A DNA stretch of 64,000 bases. It comes from Mya arenaria. Taxonomy: Eukaryota > Mollusca > Bivalvia > Myida > Myidae. Below, in pieces: positions 1-11,151 of the stretch. The stretch spans positions 12,555,560 through 12,619,559 of the forward strand of contig NC_069135.1 of the NCBI RefSeq assembly GCF_026914265.1, given 5' to 3'. The position numbers were made by a program, and so were the translations under genes. Every line of letters starts with the position of its first letter. The stretch's first letter is position 1. The notes beneath the pieces were generated by a model. That model was not told the origin of the DNA. It saw nothing but the letters and a program-made list of their open reading frames with translations, and ran no database searches.

Positions 1-360
1 AGGGGAATAGGCGAGGATATCAATCATAGAAACATTCTTGAACGTGACTGTATGAACTGGATCTTGGTAGACGCCCTGCCGTACCTCTACTACCTGCAGT
101 ACCTGACGTTCCGCGGTCTCGGTCAGCAAGGAAGACAACTACAAGTATTCAACAACTTACGCAATTGCTTCGTTAACGAAAACCTTCGTTCCCATCTCCA
201 CCATACGGAGACGTGTGCCAACCTGTTGGGCCACTGCATGGAAATGGAGGGCCGACCGGAGAGTGCGTACCGACTGTACAGGGCATCCGTGCAAGATAAG
301 CCTAGGAACAACGCGGCTCATTGGCATATTTACAGACTGAATCGTGGCTACGAGATTTAG
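1..360 (+). CDS. Terminal exon of a gene with a TPR-like C-terminal tail (partial)
   Basis: The frame is open from base 1 to a TAG at 358-360, giving 119 residues; the 5' part lies outside the window. The visible protein is helical. It has a Tyr/Leu-rich helix (YLYYLQYLTF) followed by a helix pair containing LLGHCMEMEG, AYRLYRASV and a terminal NNAAHWHIYRL, which has the spacing of a TPR-like helix-turn-helix. Tails of this kind, with an LLGHC..MEG motif and an NAA.WH ending, are familiar to me from the large Mab-21/cGAS-like receptor families of bivalves. That assignment is inference, since the nucleotidyltransferase core is not here. The internal ATG at 52 is not the start. A candidate AATAAA lies at 945-950. 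Confidence 0.6.
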   Translation, partial: RGIGEDINHRNILERDCMNWILVDALPYLYYLQYLTFRGLGQQGRQLQVFNNLRNCFVNENLRSHLHHTETCANLLGHCMEMEGRPESAYRLYRASVQDKPRNNAAHWHIYRLNRGYEI

Positions 361-536
361 ATATTTACAATTTACAGTTAACAAATATATTAGACAGATA
401 TTTAATAACAATATTTATTGACGCATTCTTTTATCCTAAAGTGATTGTTACAATGCCAACTGTATACCATATAACATTATTTAATATTCATCATACTTAT
501 CATTATAATCATTATTTGTATAATTACCATAATTTA

Positions 537-539
<3 letters not shown>

Positions 540-588
<49 letters not shown>
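540..588. repeat. (TTA)n microsatellite
   Basis: Perfect triplet repeat of about 16 units. The poly-leucine open frame across it is a by-product of the triplet period. Confidence 0.95.
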
Positions 589-589
<1 letters not shown>

Positions 590-713
590 AAGATATGCAA
601 TTGATTGTTACAAAAAACAACTGCATATCATTTAACATTATTTATTGACAACTCTGCCAGTAAATTAATATAGATTAAAATAAATAATATTCTCATTGAA
701 TGGTAAGGGTTTT

Positions 714-786
<73 letters not shown>
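714..786. repeat. (TTA)n microsatellite
   Basis: Perfect triplet repeat of about 24 units, followed by a short (GTT)n tract at 817-836. Confidence 0.95.
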
Positions 787-787
<1 letters not shown>

Positions 788-1429
788 ACTGTTGTTTTTA
801 TTATTAGTATAATAATTGTTGTTGTTGTTGTTGTTGCTTAAAATAACGGATCTATTTTAATTAACACTTTAACGTTTACGTTTCATGTTTTATATGGCTA
901 TGAATGTGGTAATATTTAATGACTGATACACAATATGATACGAGAATAAAATCAGTCTGGCATTGAACTTTCCATTTGTCTTAAAATTGAATTTACATCA
1001 AATATTGAACTCTTTACCAAGTGTAATCAAGATGTATTGTTGTTAATCAACATTTTAATATGTGGCAGAACAAGGAAACCAGTAATGGTTTCTGAATATC
1101 TACGAAGTGAACGGTCTCGAGAGTAATTCTATAATCTATCAGCTTTCGTCAAAATCGAGCTTCAAGAAATATGTATAACTTAAAAAGTGACAACAGGGAG
1201 TGAACCTTTCGTAGGTAATATGCCGACTCCAGATAAAAGTTTTTTAAACACGGTTAGTGGATGTTAAGACCAAGTGACAAGCTGGAAAATGGTTTGCCAG
1301 ATTCAGGAGCCTTCGTTTGGCATTGTGATTTAAATTATGTACCAACAATACAAGTGTAACTACAGGGACAAGCCCTGTGACTAAGTCATGATAAAACTGT
1401 CAACCGTCACAAGTTATGGCTTATGCATG

Positions 1430-3720
1430 CAGAACGCTATGCCAAATTAACAATAAATTGACATTTATATGACGTACGATCACAGTGGCTTGATGACAAA
1501 GGCTCATTAAAGTCACAATAAAAAAATTCAACTTATATGACGTACGATTAGGGTCTTTATTGCCGATGCAGCACCATGCTAATGTAAAAAAAAGCCCAAT
1601 AAAGCAAAATAATAATTGAGCATCATGCTCAAGAACAATAAAGACCCGTTCGTACGCGCCCGTTCTGTAAAATAAGCCGATGCTGCATCGACAAAGCCCA
1701 TGCGCCATCTGCAGGCTGAAGCAGCATCGACAGAGCATCATGCTGCATCGGCAAAATAATAATTGAGCATCATGCTCAAAAACAATAAAGACCCTTTCGT
1801 GCGCGTAATGCGCTTAACTTTTTATGTGCAAAACTTTCACCTTTTGGGGTTCGGTTAAACTTTATTTTTTTTTTAAAGATGCTCTTACCCTCATTGGGAA
1901 AGTTGAAAACCCCATCTTAGATGAAAATGTTAGCATTACACTGCCCAACTCAACTGACGTAACCAAGTTCTTCATGTACGGGGAGTGCGTGTAGGCACAC
2001 TCAACCATACATGTATTTTCTGGCAATGGCTGGATCATGATGGTTGTAAATTAAGTGCGCATGCAGTCCCAAACAAGGTTGTGTTATTATAACTTTCTGA
2101 TGAAAACTTGGTTTTGTTGCCTCGAGACTAAACCTGCTGATCGCATTTGTAAAAAAGAAGAAGATTGTCTGTCAACACAGGGTAATGTATAACCAGTACT
2201 CCAGCTATAATGATAACATCAAATCACAAAGATCATGTTGAGAGTGTTTGCCACGTGATAAATTGCGTCATAAATACTACGTCGGAAGTGGTAAGTATCC
2301 CCGCCTGTCACGCGGGAGACCGGGGTTCGACTCCCCGTCGGGGAGCCAAATGTAACCGGGGGTGTAATACAACGCCTTTGTAGGTCTTGAATATATATTT
2401 ATTGTAGATGTTGAAGATGAAGCCTGCAATATAAAAGATGATTCATCACCTTTTTGCAGTAGTATTTAATAATAACACAATAATTAATGATAATTACACA
2501 ATATATACATATATATAATGAATAAAAGTAAAACAATACACTCGATCTAATATGAAATAACAATCTAACCTACCGGCAGCAAAATACTCTTTTGCAAGAA
2601 TATTAAACACTTTACGTAAACAATGAATAGTGGTCCGTTGGTTGCGGTGTTCAGTACAGGAATGAGTGACCGGGAAAGTTAGCACGGGTAAATTGATTAG
2701 TAAAAGCGCCCTCTATAAATCTATAAATAGGTAAATCACTCATACTGAACCAACTACTTTCATACGTCACAAACTTAAACATTTACATACATGTAACATA
2801 CATAACAAGACACTGACAGAACATTAACTACGGGCAGAACATAATCGCGCTTTATTAATAAATATAATGAATTTATGAAATGATCAGGTTGTTACAGCAA
2901 TATTTCGCTTCGAATGAAAATTTTAAACAAAGATAGCTTTACTAGTTCTTCGACATTTTCAATGAAGCATTGCACTGTCTACACCTCTCACAGAGCCCGC
3001 CTTAGTTTCTTAAAACAATTCGACAAACGTTTTCGAACAAACCGCCGCCTGATGGCACACTATCAAAACATTATATTGGAAACGGGTTTGTCAAGTGTTT
3101 GAAGAAACTAATCGCCTAATCAACACCGGTAACAAAACTAGACGGGACCCCTTAAGCGGCATAGACATTTAAAACGGGGTGTAGAAAAAGAACGTTATCT
3201 TTGTTTTAAGCAAAATGTTTTCGTCCGATGTAACATTTGTGACGTAACTTATCATGTGGTTTCGATTCACACACTGAAATACAACGCTATTCACTTTTAC
3301 CGCACGCTAATTATTTGGCATTGTACAGCTAAAGCACCCATTAGTCATCTCAATTACTCGGGTTATGGGTGCCGTTAATATTACAGGGTTGTAACTGAAT
3401 CTTGAACCTTGGCGTCACACCGGGTCATGCCTCAACTATTGTGTTGTAAATGTATGTTATCGTTCCTGAAATTTTTGCACATAAAAAGTTAGGCGCATTG
3501 CGCGTACGAAAGGGTCTTTAATCTTTATTGTTTTTGAGCATGATGCTCAATAATTATTTTGCCGATGCAGCATGATGCTCTGCCGATGCAGCATCGGCTT
3601 ATTCTACATTCTTTATTATTCTTGAGCATGATGCTCAATTATTATTTTGCCGACGCAGCATGATGCTCTGCCGATGCTGCTTCAGCCTGCCGATGCTGCA
3701 TGTGCTTTGCCGAAGCACTT
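1430..3720. mobile_element. Long inverted-repeat (foldback-like) element
   Basis: The segment at about 1640-1850 is the reverse complement of about 3465-3700. Both arms carry repeated GATGCTGCATCGGC and GAGCATCATGCTC modules, an ACAATAAAGACCC block, and an inner TTTTTATGTGCA block. The arms enclose about 1.6 kb of unrelated sequence containing a tRNA-Asp-like stretch. The symmetric open frames in the two arms, which translate to almost the same peptide, are by-products of the inverted repeat. I could not fix outer ends or a target duplication, so this could be a foldback transposon or two opposed copies of one short element. Confidence 0.6.
2286..2347 (+). tRNA. tRNA-Asp(GTC)-like pseudogene lacking the 5' acceptor strand
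   Basis: The D arm (AGTGGTAAGTATCC), an anticodon arm with five pairs (CCCGC/GCGGG) around GTC at 2307-2309, the T arm (CGGGG-TTCGACT-CCCCG) and the 3' CGGGGAG match metazoan tRNA-Asp. The first ~9 bases needed for the acceptor stem are absent. It therefore reads as a tRNA-derived fragment or SINE head rather than a working gene. Confidence 0.7.
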
Positions 3721-3744
3721 TCCATAAACGTGAATCGGATGTGT

Positions 3745-4115
3745 ACATCCGGCACGCCCGCAGCGGACCGTTATATTACTTTCCCTTCCGAGAAGACTTG
3801 TCCGGTCTGGGAATCTTATGGGGAAGGCAACTCCGTTTCGGCAGTTGTCATCACCCCACCGCTGCCATCATTTGTAACGTGCGGGACAAACAAGACCAAC
3901 AGATCACTTCAGAGAAAAGCATGTTCGACCCTGAAGGGGTCCACTAGTCTTTATATGCAGTAAATTCCCAATCCACACGGAGCCCGGGCTTTGCTAATTT
4001 GCATATTTCCAACCAAGTACATCAACGTACTATCAGAACGCACTTCCGTCTTCAACGGAATGTTATACTATGAACGAACATATCCGCCTACCGCGGACCG
4101 TTACATTTCGTAGCA
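3745..4115 (-). repeat. Dispersed repeat, copy 1 (paired with 22.1 kb)
   Basis: From about 3870 to 4110 this aligns along its length with the reverse complement of about 22,115-22,390. Shared landmarks are AACAGATC.CTTCAGAGAAAAG, CGACCCTGAAGGGGT, AGCCCGGGCTTTGC, the octamer ATTTGCAT, a CTTCCGT..AACGGAA hairpin and GCGGACCGTTACA. It directly abuts the inverted-repeat element. No protein is visible. Confidence 0.65.
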
Positions 4116-4429
4116 GAGCGTGATCGCTACAAATGATTCTGGCAAAGTATATATGTTCTAATCGTATTTTTTCCACTTATTAGTCTAAGTTATCACATCT
4201 AAGTCGCTCACAATGTCGCTCACAATGTTTCTTTCGTTTTAATGTGTCTCATGTCTTTGTCCGACTTCGTCTTGTGCTGCTCACGTGTGTATGCCTTAAA
4301 ATCGTCTAAAGTGAAGCTGTACTTTTCCTCACAAATAAAAGGTTTTGGCACGTAAGACTACTTTGCAAATCCATTCAGCACTTTTATCTACAGCACAGAG
4401 ATATTCCCTGCCTGATTTGATACTGTCCA

Positions 4430-5204
4430 CTTTAAACTTGATTCCAGCAAATTATACTGTACAAATGTCCATTGCTTTTGTTATGGACGTTGCCCTTCTG
4501 ATAAGTTGATACATATGATATGGAAGTTAACTATTGGAAACAACCATTATGTAGCGGCCATACTAAATGACTTGTCGAAGGCTTTCAATTGTCTTTCGCA
4601 CGACCTCATCACTCAAAAACTCAAGTATTTTGGTCTCACATATATACCATGTGGTCTACTGGGAAGTTACCCGGCTCAGAAAGAAAACAAAGAGTGAAAT
4701 TAGGCGACCACACAAGCCGCGACATTCTCATGGGTGTCACTCAGGGATCCATGCATATGAACCTCTGATCTTCTACATCATCATGAACGACTTATTTCTA
4801 TTTACCAGCAATACCTATCTCAACAATTATGCCGATGACAACAAAAATTCTTACTAGCATCAACATGAAGATGTAGAAAAGACAACTCTAGAAACAGAAA
4901 GCAATCAACTCCTTGACTTGTCCTCTTTAAACCAAATACAAGCATGATACCCATACACATTTCAAGCCTTATCAATTGGTAAAAAGACACAATAAGTAGC
5001 TCATTTACTATATCTAGCTACACAATACAATGTGATGAACACGTCAAACTTCTTGGAGTGGAACTAAAGACTAGAGTAAGGGGATTGCATATTAAACTTT
5101 GAAACACAAACATCACACCTGTGCAAAAAGCGTTAACTCAACTGGACAACCTTCAAAGACTCAGCAATTTCTCTCAGAAAAGAACGGACTTCTGATTTTA
5201 AAAT
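4430..5204 (+). pseudogene. Decayed non-LTR retrotransposon reverse transcriptase, 5' piece
   Basis: Three frames carry successive pieces of a LINE reverse transcriptase. They are VAAILNDLSKAFNCLSHDLI (palm motif A), a GDHTSRDILMGVTQGS block (fingers/palm B), FYIIMNDLFLF, and NYADDNKNSY (the YADD active site). KLLGVELK and a degraded thumb follow. Several frameshifts separate the pieces, so no product can be made. The reading continues after the hAT insertion, at 8686-9018. The family resembles CR1/Jockey-group elements. Confidence 0.8.
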
Positions 5205-5739
5205 CTTTTATCTAGGGATGCAAACGAATATTCGAATATTCGATCAAAAGAACGGTATTCGAGTATTAAAATCGGTATTCGAATATTCGTTTATTTTTTA
5301 CTTTTTTTCTAAATTTTGTTCCATCTTGAACATTTATTTAACATTTATATTTAAAGATTAAAACGCTCTAATTTACCCTCGTTTCGTCAATACACCCACG
5401 CATGTCACCAATTATCGAGGCGCGAGCATCTAGACAATACACAGTGGCGCGTCAAGTGTCAATTAAGGCCCATCATCATGGCGAAATAAACAAATAATTT
5501 TACGTGTGCCGTCCCCTGCCAATTAGCGGCAATGAAATAAATAAAGTTGAAAGGGGATTGGAACCTATTTTAAACGATGCCAATTAAGGGTTCGTCATGT
5601 CGGCTACCAGACAAATCGGCCCCTTACCAAATCGGCCCCTAGCTCAAACGGTTACCTTTTCGGCCCCTTACCAAATCGTCCCCATCCCGTAGACGTTTCG
5701 GCCCCTGATTACCGAGACGTTTCGGCCCTTATTTTTATT

Positions 5740-6020
5740 TTATTTTTTTATATCTAAATACATTGTTTAAGTAAAAAACATGTAATTTCATTTTATTTTT
5801 TTTAATAGACAAAGCTATATACATGCATACAAAGGTATAGATAAAAATAGATTTAAAGAAAATATCTGTACACTTGAAAACATATTTTTATTTTAATTCT
5901 AAATATAAGTAAAAAAACATGTAATTTTTTTTTATTTTAAGAGACAAAGCTATATACATGCATACAAAGATACAGATAAATACAGATTTAAAGAAAATAT
6001 CTGTACACTTGAAAACATGT
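5740..6020 (+). repeat. Two-copy tandem duplication of about 135 bp inside the MULE-like element
   Basis: The block containing AGACAAAGCTATATACATGC, ATAGATTTAAAGAAAATATC and TGTACACTTGAAAACAT occurs at about 5810-5885 and again at 5942-6018. A flanking AAGTAAAAAACATGTAATTT lies before each copy. Confidence 0.85.
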
Positions 6021-6180
6021 AAAGATTTATTCACGAGATATTTTAATAAAACAAAATAGAGTTGAAGAAGAAATGTTTAAACTTTTTTTTAAAATAATCT
6101 TTAAATATTATACATAACTATGTTGCTAATACTATGTATAATGACATGTCCATTGTCTAACATCAGTCTTGACCAAACAC

Positions 6181-6302
6181 CTATCGCCCGCCGTAGATGG
6201 CACCAACATTTTTCAGGAACTCCTCGCAGGTGACCTTATGCGAATCGTATGAGTCCCACTCATCCATGATCCTGGCGTTGATGTCCCTGTAACGCTCTCG
6301 AT
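6181..6302 (-). pseudogene. Possible C-terminal exon remnant of a MULE transposase
   Basis: A minus-strand open frame of about 39 codons ends in TAG at 6183-6181. It is much more GC-rich than the sequence around it. The peptide (ERYRDINARIMDEW, then EEFLKNVGAIYGG) has the length and helical look of the tail of animal FLYWCH/MULE transposases, but this match is from memory of the family and weak. No catalytic part is present. Confidence 0.35.
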
Positions 6303-7667
6303 ATAAGTTATAAATTTTATGAAATCCAGTTATTTATATTCAAATCAGGTATATATAAGGATGAAAAAAAATCTATTATTAATCTTATATTGAATACGTT
6401 TGCAAAACCAAACTGGCTTAAACAGTGATTTTAGACAGACGGTCTTATGGCGAATTGTCACATTCCACAGAGGTATCAGGCGTTGAAATTGTGACACTTT
6501 GTGTTTACAAGCTTATAAATACGTCTACAAGGTTTGTTCCGACTTTCCCAACCGCTAATTCTCACACTTACACTGACAAGATTAATACCAATTATCTCTT
6601 CGCACCTCAAACAGAATATTATTTCACTTTTTTATTACGTATATATTGTTTTACTCTTTTTAAAATGCATTTGAACTATCAAGTTGTATCTTGTTTGCAA
6701 TTCATATCTATAAAACAAACATTATTTCCTAATTATGTTTAGATGAACCACTAATTGTCAAAAATAATAATTAATAATTATTCTGGAGCAATAGTATACC
6801 ACATAGATAACAAATTAATGGTTGAAATGTAAAGGCATTTTTAAAAAAACTCAACACGTTTAAAACAAATGGTACCCACTTTTAGAAACGATTTAATATA
6901 TGTACTTACGTTGTTTATATTACTCAAATCTTCTTCAATCAACTCTAAATAACATTAACAAATTAAAGACAATTATTCATTCACAGTCTTTGAATGTCTT
7001 TTTCACACCCACAACACTAACAGTTTGCCTTGCAAAAAAAACGCATGGTTCAAAGACAAATTTTCTTTGAAGTCTTTAATGATCAATTAATAATTAACAG
7101 TTACAACAAATAAAATTTCTTAGATTTTCTAACATTTTATATTAAAAATCAGGGTTAATAGTTATTTAGATTTTAATTATATTTTTATATCAGTCATATC
7201 AATGTTTTTCATGCATATCTGTCTATTTTTAAATTTTAAGATTTTATTTACAACTTATTTACAGATCTCATTGACATTTATAAGACGACCTACAATGTTT
7301 TTCTTTATACTCAAGATAAAAAATAAAATAAAATGAAGGGGCCGAAATGTCTCTATTGAAAATCACTAAGGGGCCGAAACGTCTCGAGTCATTTTAATTA
7401 AGGGGACGAAATGGCAGGGCCGAAACGTCTTAGGGGCCGATTTGGTAGTAGGCCGATTTGGTAAGGGGCCGATTTGTCTTGCTCCCGTCATGTCAGCAAT
7501 AACACAAAATATTTCTTTTGTATGTCAATTAAACTGAGCAATGTAGCTAAAATCGCACTGAATATAATGCGCATAAAATTTGATGTCCATCATTCCTTGT
7601 GAATAAGCTCTCTCGAACTGTTCGGAAATAAATATAACAAATACACGTAAACAAAATAATCGACAAA

Positions 7668-7937
7668 ATGCCTGCTTCATCTGAAGTTTGGAATTATTTC
7701 ACGCGGTCTGTAGACAAGAAAACAGTATCGTGCAAGTTGTGCAGAGTTAGTCTTACGTACTTGGGAACTACCACAAATCTATGGAATCATGTGAAAGGAA
7801 AACATCCTAGTGCAAAAAATGAAAATGAGAGTAAGCAACAAACCATGAAAAAAAATACTGTGTCATCAGATCAATCAAAAGTGCTAAATTCTGAGGATAT
7901 TACTAGGATGAGAGGATATTTTCGGTGTGATTGTTAA
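7668..7937 (+). CDS. BED-type zinc finger protein remnant of the hAT element
   Basis: The 89-residue open frame begins with a clear BED finger. It has an aromatic lead (W8, Y10, F11), C22 and C25, a TTTNLWNH segment with H41, and H46 in KGKH. BED fingers are the N-terminal DNA-binding domain of hAT transposases. The frame ends soon after the finger, and no DDE core or dimerisation domain follows before the 3' end of the element at 8677. It is therefore a truncated transposase rather than a host gene. Its orientation is the same as the LINE it sits in. Confidence 0.75.
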   Translation: MPASSEVWNYFTRSVDKKTVSCKLCRVSLTYLGTTTNLWNHVKGKHPSAKNENESKQQTMKKNTVSSDQSKVLNSEDITRMRGYFRCDC

Positions 7938-8685
7938 CAAACTGAGAAACCGACTTGCCAGTGAACTTGTAGACAAGATTATCTTTCTAAATAAGAATAA
8001 GGTGACCTGTGACATTGACGAATAAATAGCTTGGGTGATATCAAAGGGATTCTAAGACTAAGTTGGTAGTGAAACAAGCCAACATATGTGATGTATGTTA
8101 TTTAAAGCAACTGTTTATTATTCTTGTTTATGAATTAAATTCAAAGTGTTTTGTGTAATATAGAATGTACATGTATATAATTTTGTTATCCTAATAATAG
8201 CATTATTATTTAAAATATTTCACAATATACTAGTTAAAATCCAAATATGTTGTTTTCTTTATCTTTATTGGTATAAAAACAAGTAACAAACGAAAGACGG
8301 GTACAAAATAATAACAAGTCGACGGAAACCAGACCGTTTGCAACGGTGAAGATGCCATGACCTTGACTTTTGATATATCGACGTAGTTTTTGTAACGAAA
8401 CAATATGACATACTAGTATAATTCTAGATAACATATGCAAAGTTGTTTTGAAATTGCACAATAAAGCCACTACACGTATTACACACGACGTCATACAATC
8501 CGACACCAATAAAATTATTCGGCAAATGTCATACCGGAAGTCATTATTTGGAACGCAAATGATCGATGCAATATAGAAGTTTTTAGACATTCTTGCCTGT
8601 GATCGAATATTCGAATATTCGATCAAAAGAATTACCGAATATTCGAATATCAATTTTGCCATTCGTTTGCATCCCTACTTTTATC

Positions 8686-9018
8686 GGACCAAAATTTAGC
8701 TATTGTCATATCATTTGGCATTCTGTAGAAGTAAGAACTTCAATACAGGGCCTTTCGATTAGTCTATATTGATTTTAACTCGTCTTATGAAGATCTATTA
8801 AATAGCTGCAATTTGTCTACCCTTCATGCTGGAAGCATTAAAACAATTGCTATTGGAACTGTTAAGTGCTTACATGGTATTTCACCAGAATATTTAAACT
8901 ATCTGTTAAAATTAATAAAACACCGACCATTGGCTTTAAAAGCTCTTCAGAGCTTGTGTTCTATATGTTGTAAACCCGACTTTATAAATAAATGTTACTT
9001 GACTTGACTTGACTTGAC
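8686..9018 (+). pseudogene. Decayed LINE, 3' piece, ending in a TTGAC repeat tail
   Basis: This continues the LINE interrupted at 5204. The peptide STLHAGSIKTIAIGTVKCLHG followed by ISPEYLNYLL resembles the thumb/C-terminal region of CR1-group ORF2. The element then ends in AATAAATGTTACTTGACTTG and a short (TTGAC)n array at 8998-9018, typical of LINEs that terminate in a microsatellite. Confidence 0.7.
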
Positions 9019-9860
9019 AATCAGTTAGAGATTTGCAACCACAGTTGACATTCCTAGGGTAAGAAGGAAGGCTTTGAGGCTGACCAGGTGTGGAACAACC
9101 TTCCAAATGATTTTAATTAATGATTTTGATTCCATTTCCATTTATGTTTGTTTTGCATTCTCAACGCTATATTTATCTTACATCTAATTTTATTCTATAA
9201 GTGCATTCTTCTTTTCATTTGTCACATTTTCCTCAGATTTGTGTATGCCTCCAATAGCATGTGCTTTGTGGAGCTTTTTTGAGTTTTATTAGTAGATCTG
9301 CTTTTGTATCAATATTGTTTTTCAATATTGAATTCGGACATAAGCATATCGTCTGAATAATCTTGTAGGCATTTTTTTAATTAACAAATTTTCTTGTCAG
9401 AAGTGATATTTTTTTTAAAATCTTCGTATGCTTATATTGTTCTATTTAAAATCGATTTATTAATAATAATGTAATATGATATACATGTATTTTTTATGTC
9501 TTAGGTATTTAACTTTAATCTCATTTTAATGCAAATATTATCTTCCAGGTTTTGTGTTACATTATTGATATGCTTTTTTGATTTTCATTTTATTGGAAAA
9601 CAGCACTGCGAGCTTATGTTGTAATTTATGTATATCCAACGTGAAATAAAACTAAACGTTTATTTATACATTCTTTGTAAACAGTTTCCCTAATACACTT
9701 AATCAAATATTTCCTATAATGTTTATAACATCTAATTCACTACCCTTTTTAGGGTATCAAATATCTATCACACCATAAGTCAGGAAAATGACCAATATTA
9801 AAAATTAATTTGTAGAATAATAATGATTATGATACTGATCCAGTTATACAATAGCAAAAA
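9019..9860. other. Repeat-derived flank without a gene
   Basis: A short stretch at 9030-9115 translates in shifting frames to fragments like VRRKAL and VWNNLPNDFN. Such motifs are common at the C-terminus of LINE ORF2, so this may be the end of another LINE. The rest is AT-rich with nothing recognisable. Confidence 0.3.
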
Positions 9861-9864
9861 GAAG

Positions 9865-10200
9865 CTTAAAATTGACCCACGTAGTTATATACTAGTTTCT
9901 CTGATACCATGTTCTAGTAAAATCTTCGAAAGGGTCCGACTTATTTTTTGTTTGTTAGCAAATCACCAATTATTTCATTCAAACCAACATCAGCTCTTTT
10001 AGCATCGTCGGACACCCCAGATTCACTACTGCTCTACGCTTCGTATGGTGTTTACCGTGGGTGATTTGTATTAATATCCAAAACTATTGAGGCAGTTTCA
10101 TTGGTTCCGCAAGGAAATCTCTCAGGAAATCTGACTCTCACATATGTACAGACGAGAATACTAATACGAGAATTCATACGAGAATACTAATATGTTCTGG
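9865..10200 (+). pseudogene. Reverse transcriptase fragment of another LINE
   Basis: Translation gives KIDPRSYILVSLIPCSSKIF followed by ERV and, further on, LLANHQLFHSNQH. This corresponds to the conserved 'DP..YRPISLLP..SKI.E' and 'Q.GFR' regions of LINE reverse transcriptases. A degraded VPQGNLSG piece follows. Stops and shifts make it a dead fragment. Confidence 0.6.
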
Positions 10201-10801
10201 TAAAAAAAATATTCTGGCGAAAGCCCAAAATGACCTCGGTAAATCAGATCACTTCAAATTTTAAACCAGCCACATAGACCGCTCGCTTTCGGGCACAATT
10301 GACACTACAGGGTAATTGAAAAGTATTTTATCGTAACATGCGCTTTCATTGGAAACCATGGAAGAAAGTTGTCGCCCGTGCCTCATGCGTATCCATAAAA
10401 ACGAGATGTTGTCAGTCAATTTTCTCATGGTATAGTGTATGAAGTGTAATGGAAGAAAGTACTTTCGTTGCCGACGATGGTCTTTCAGGATAACTTAAGC
10501 TGTGTTACTGTTACATTTAACTTGCAATAAATCATTTGATTCAATGAGCATGTTGTGGCACGAAGGACTTTTTTAGTTCAGTTAACTAAAAACAAGACTA
10601 ATTTTGATGCAAAGCATCAAAGACGCCGCGAATGTTTTTGAAACATGACTAAAAGGAAGCAGATGCAGTTCACCAGCATACCAAGTTTGAGGTACCTAGA
10701 TACAAGTATTCTTCAGTTATTGGACGATTCGGACCTTCAGCTGTACTGTATTTAGAGAAAGTGAGAAAGTACAACAGGGTCGTCCGTATTGCAGAAGCAT
10801 C

Positions 10802-11151
10802 TTAAAGCTGCACTCTCACAGATATACCATTTTTACAACGTTTTTATTTTTTGTCTTGGAAAGAGCATTTTTTTTGCGTAAATATCTGCAAACCAATGAT
10901 ATAAGATTGCTGACAAAAAATAAGATCGTAGATTTTCATATTTCTGTTCGAAAATTAATGTTTTATGGCTTAAACCGTTACTAACGGTTTAAGAAAAATG
11001 CATAAAACATCAATTTTTGAACTTAAATATAAAAATCTGCGATCAAATTGTTTGACAGCAGTCTTTACTGTTTTTCATGAATTTTCGCAAAAATGGATTC
11101 GTTCCAAGACAAAAATAATAAAACGTTCAATCTGTGAGAGGGCAGCTTTAA
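10802..11151. mobile_element. TTAA-ended MITE, copy A
   Basis: It begins TTAAAGCTGCACTCTCACAG and ends with the inverted copy (CTGTGAGAGGGCAGCTTTAA). The whole 350 bp is nearly palindromic around CGTTACTAACGGTTT. A second copy of the family lies at 55,392-55,752. TTAA at both ends suits a TTAA-targeting superfamily such as piggyBac, but no transposase is present to confirm it. Confidence 0.8.

Larger units (their letters stand above)
361..1420. other. 3' UTR and AT-rich flank with triplet microsatellites
   Basis: No coding signal is seen. The stretch is the likely 3' UTR of the first gene. It holds two (TTA)n tracts, a short (GTT)n tract and a polyadenylation hexamer AATAAA at 945-950. Confidence 0.5.
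5602..7485. mobile_element. MULE-like DNA transposon nested in the hAT element
   Basis: The ends are inverted copies sharing GACAAATCGGCCCCTTACC, with further subterminal copies of GGGGCCGAAACGTCT and CCGATTTGGTA in both arms. The 9-bp sequence CGTCATGTC flanks it at 5593-5601 and 7486-7494. A 9-bp duplication with long repeat-rich ends fits Mutator-like elements. The outermost 7-8 bases of the ends match imperfectly. The interior is AT-rich apart from a short GC-rich coding remnant on the minus strand. Confidence 0.7.
5213..8677. mobile_element. hAT-type DNA transposon, internally deleted
   Basis: The element is bounded by TAGGGATGCAAACGAAT and its exact reverse complement. It is flanked on both sides by the 8-bp duplication CTTTTATC (5205-5212 and 8678-8685). 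TAGGG-type ends and an 8-bp duplication are hallmarks of hAT elements. The subterminal sequence is rich in CGAATATTCG. Inside, only a BED zinc finger remains, and the transposase core is missing. It has inserted into a LINE and has itself received a MULE-like insertion. Confidence 0.85.

Noticed and set aside
2286..2347. Functional tRNA-Asp gene
   Set aside because: The 5' acceptor strand and start of the D arm are missing, so the cloverleaf cannot close.
1421..3963. Similar open frames in both arms of the 1.4-3.7 kb element
   Set aside because: Their similarity follows from the inverted repeat; the peptides are translated GATGC modules.
8234..8662. 142-codon minus-strand open frame in the hAT element
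   Set aside because: It runs through the subterminal inverted region, has no hAT or other motif, and is most likely chance.
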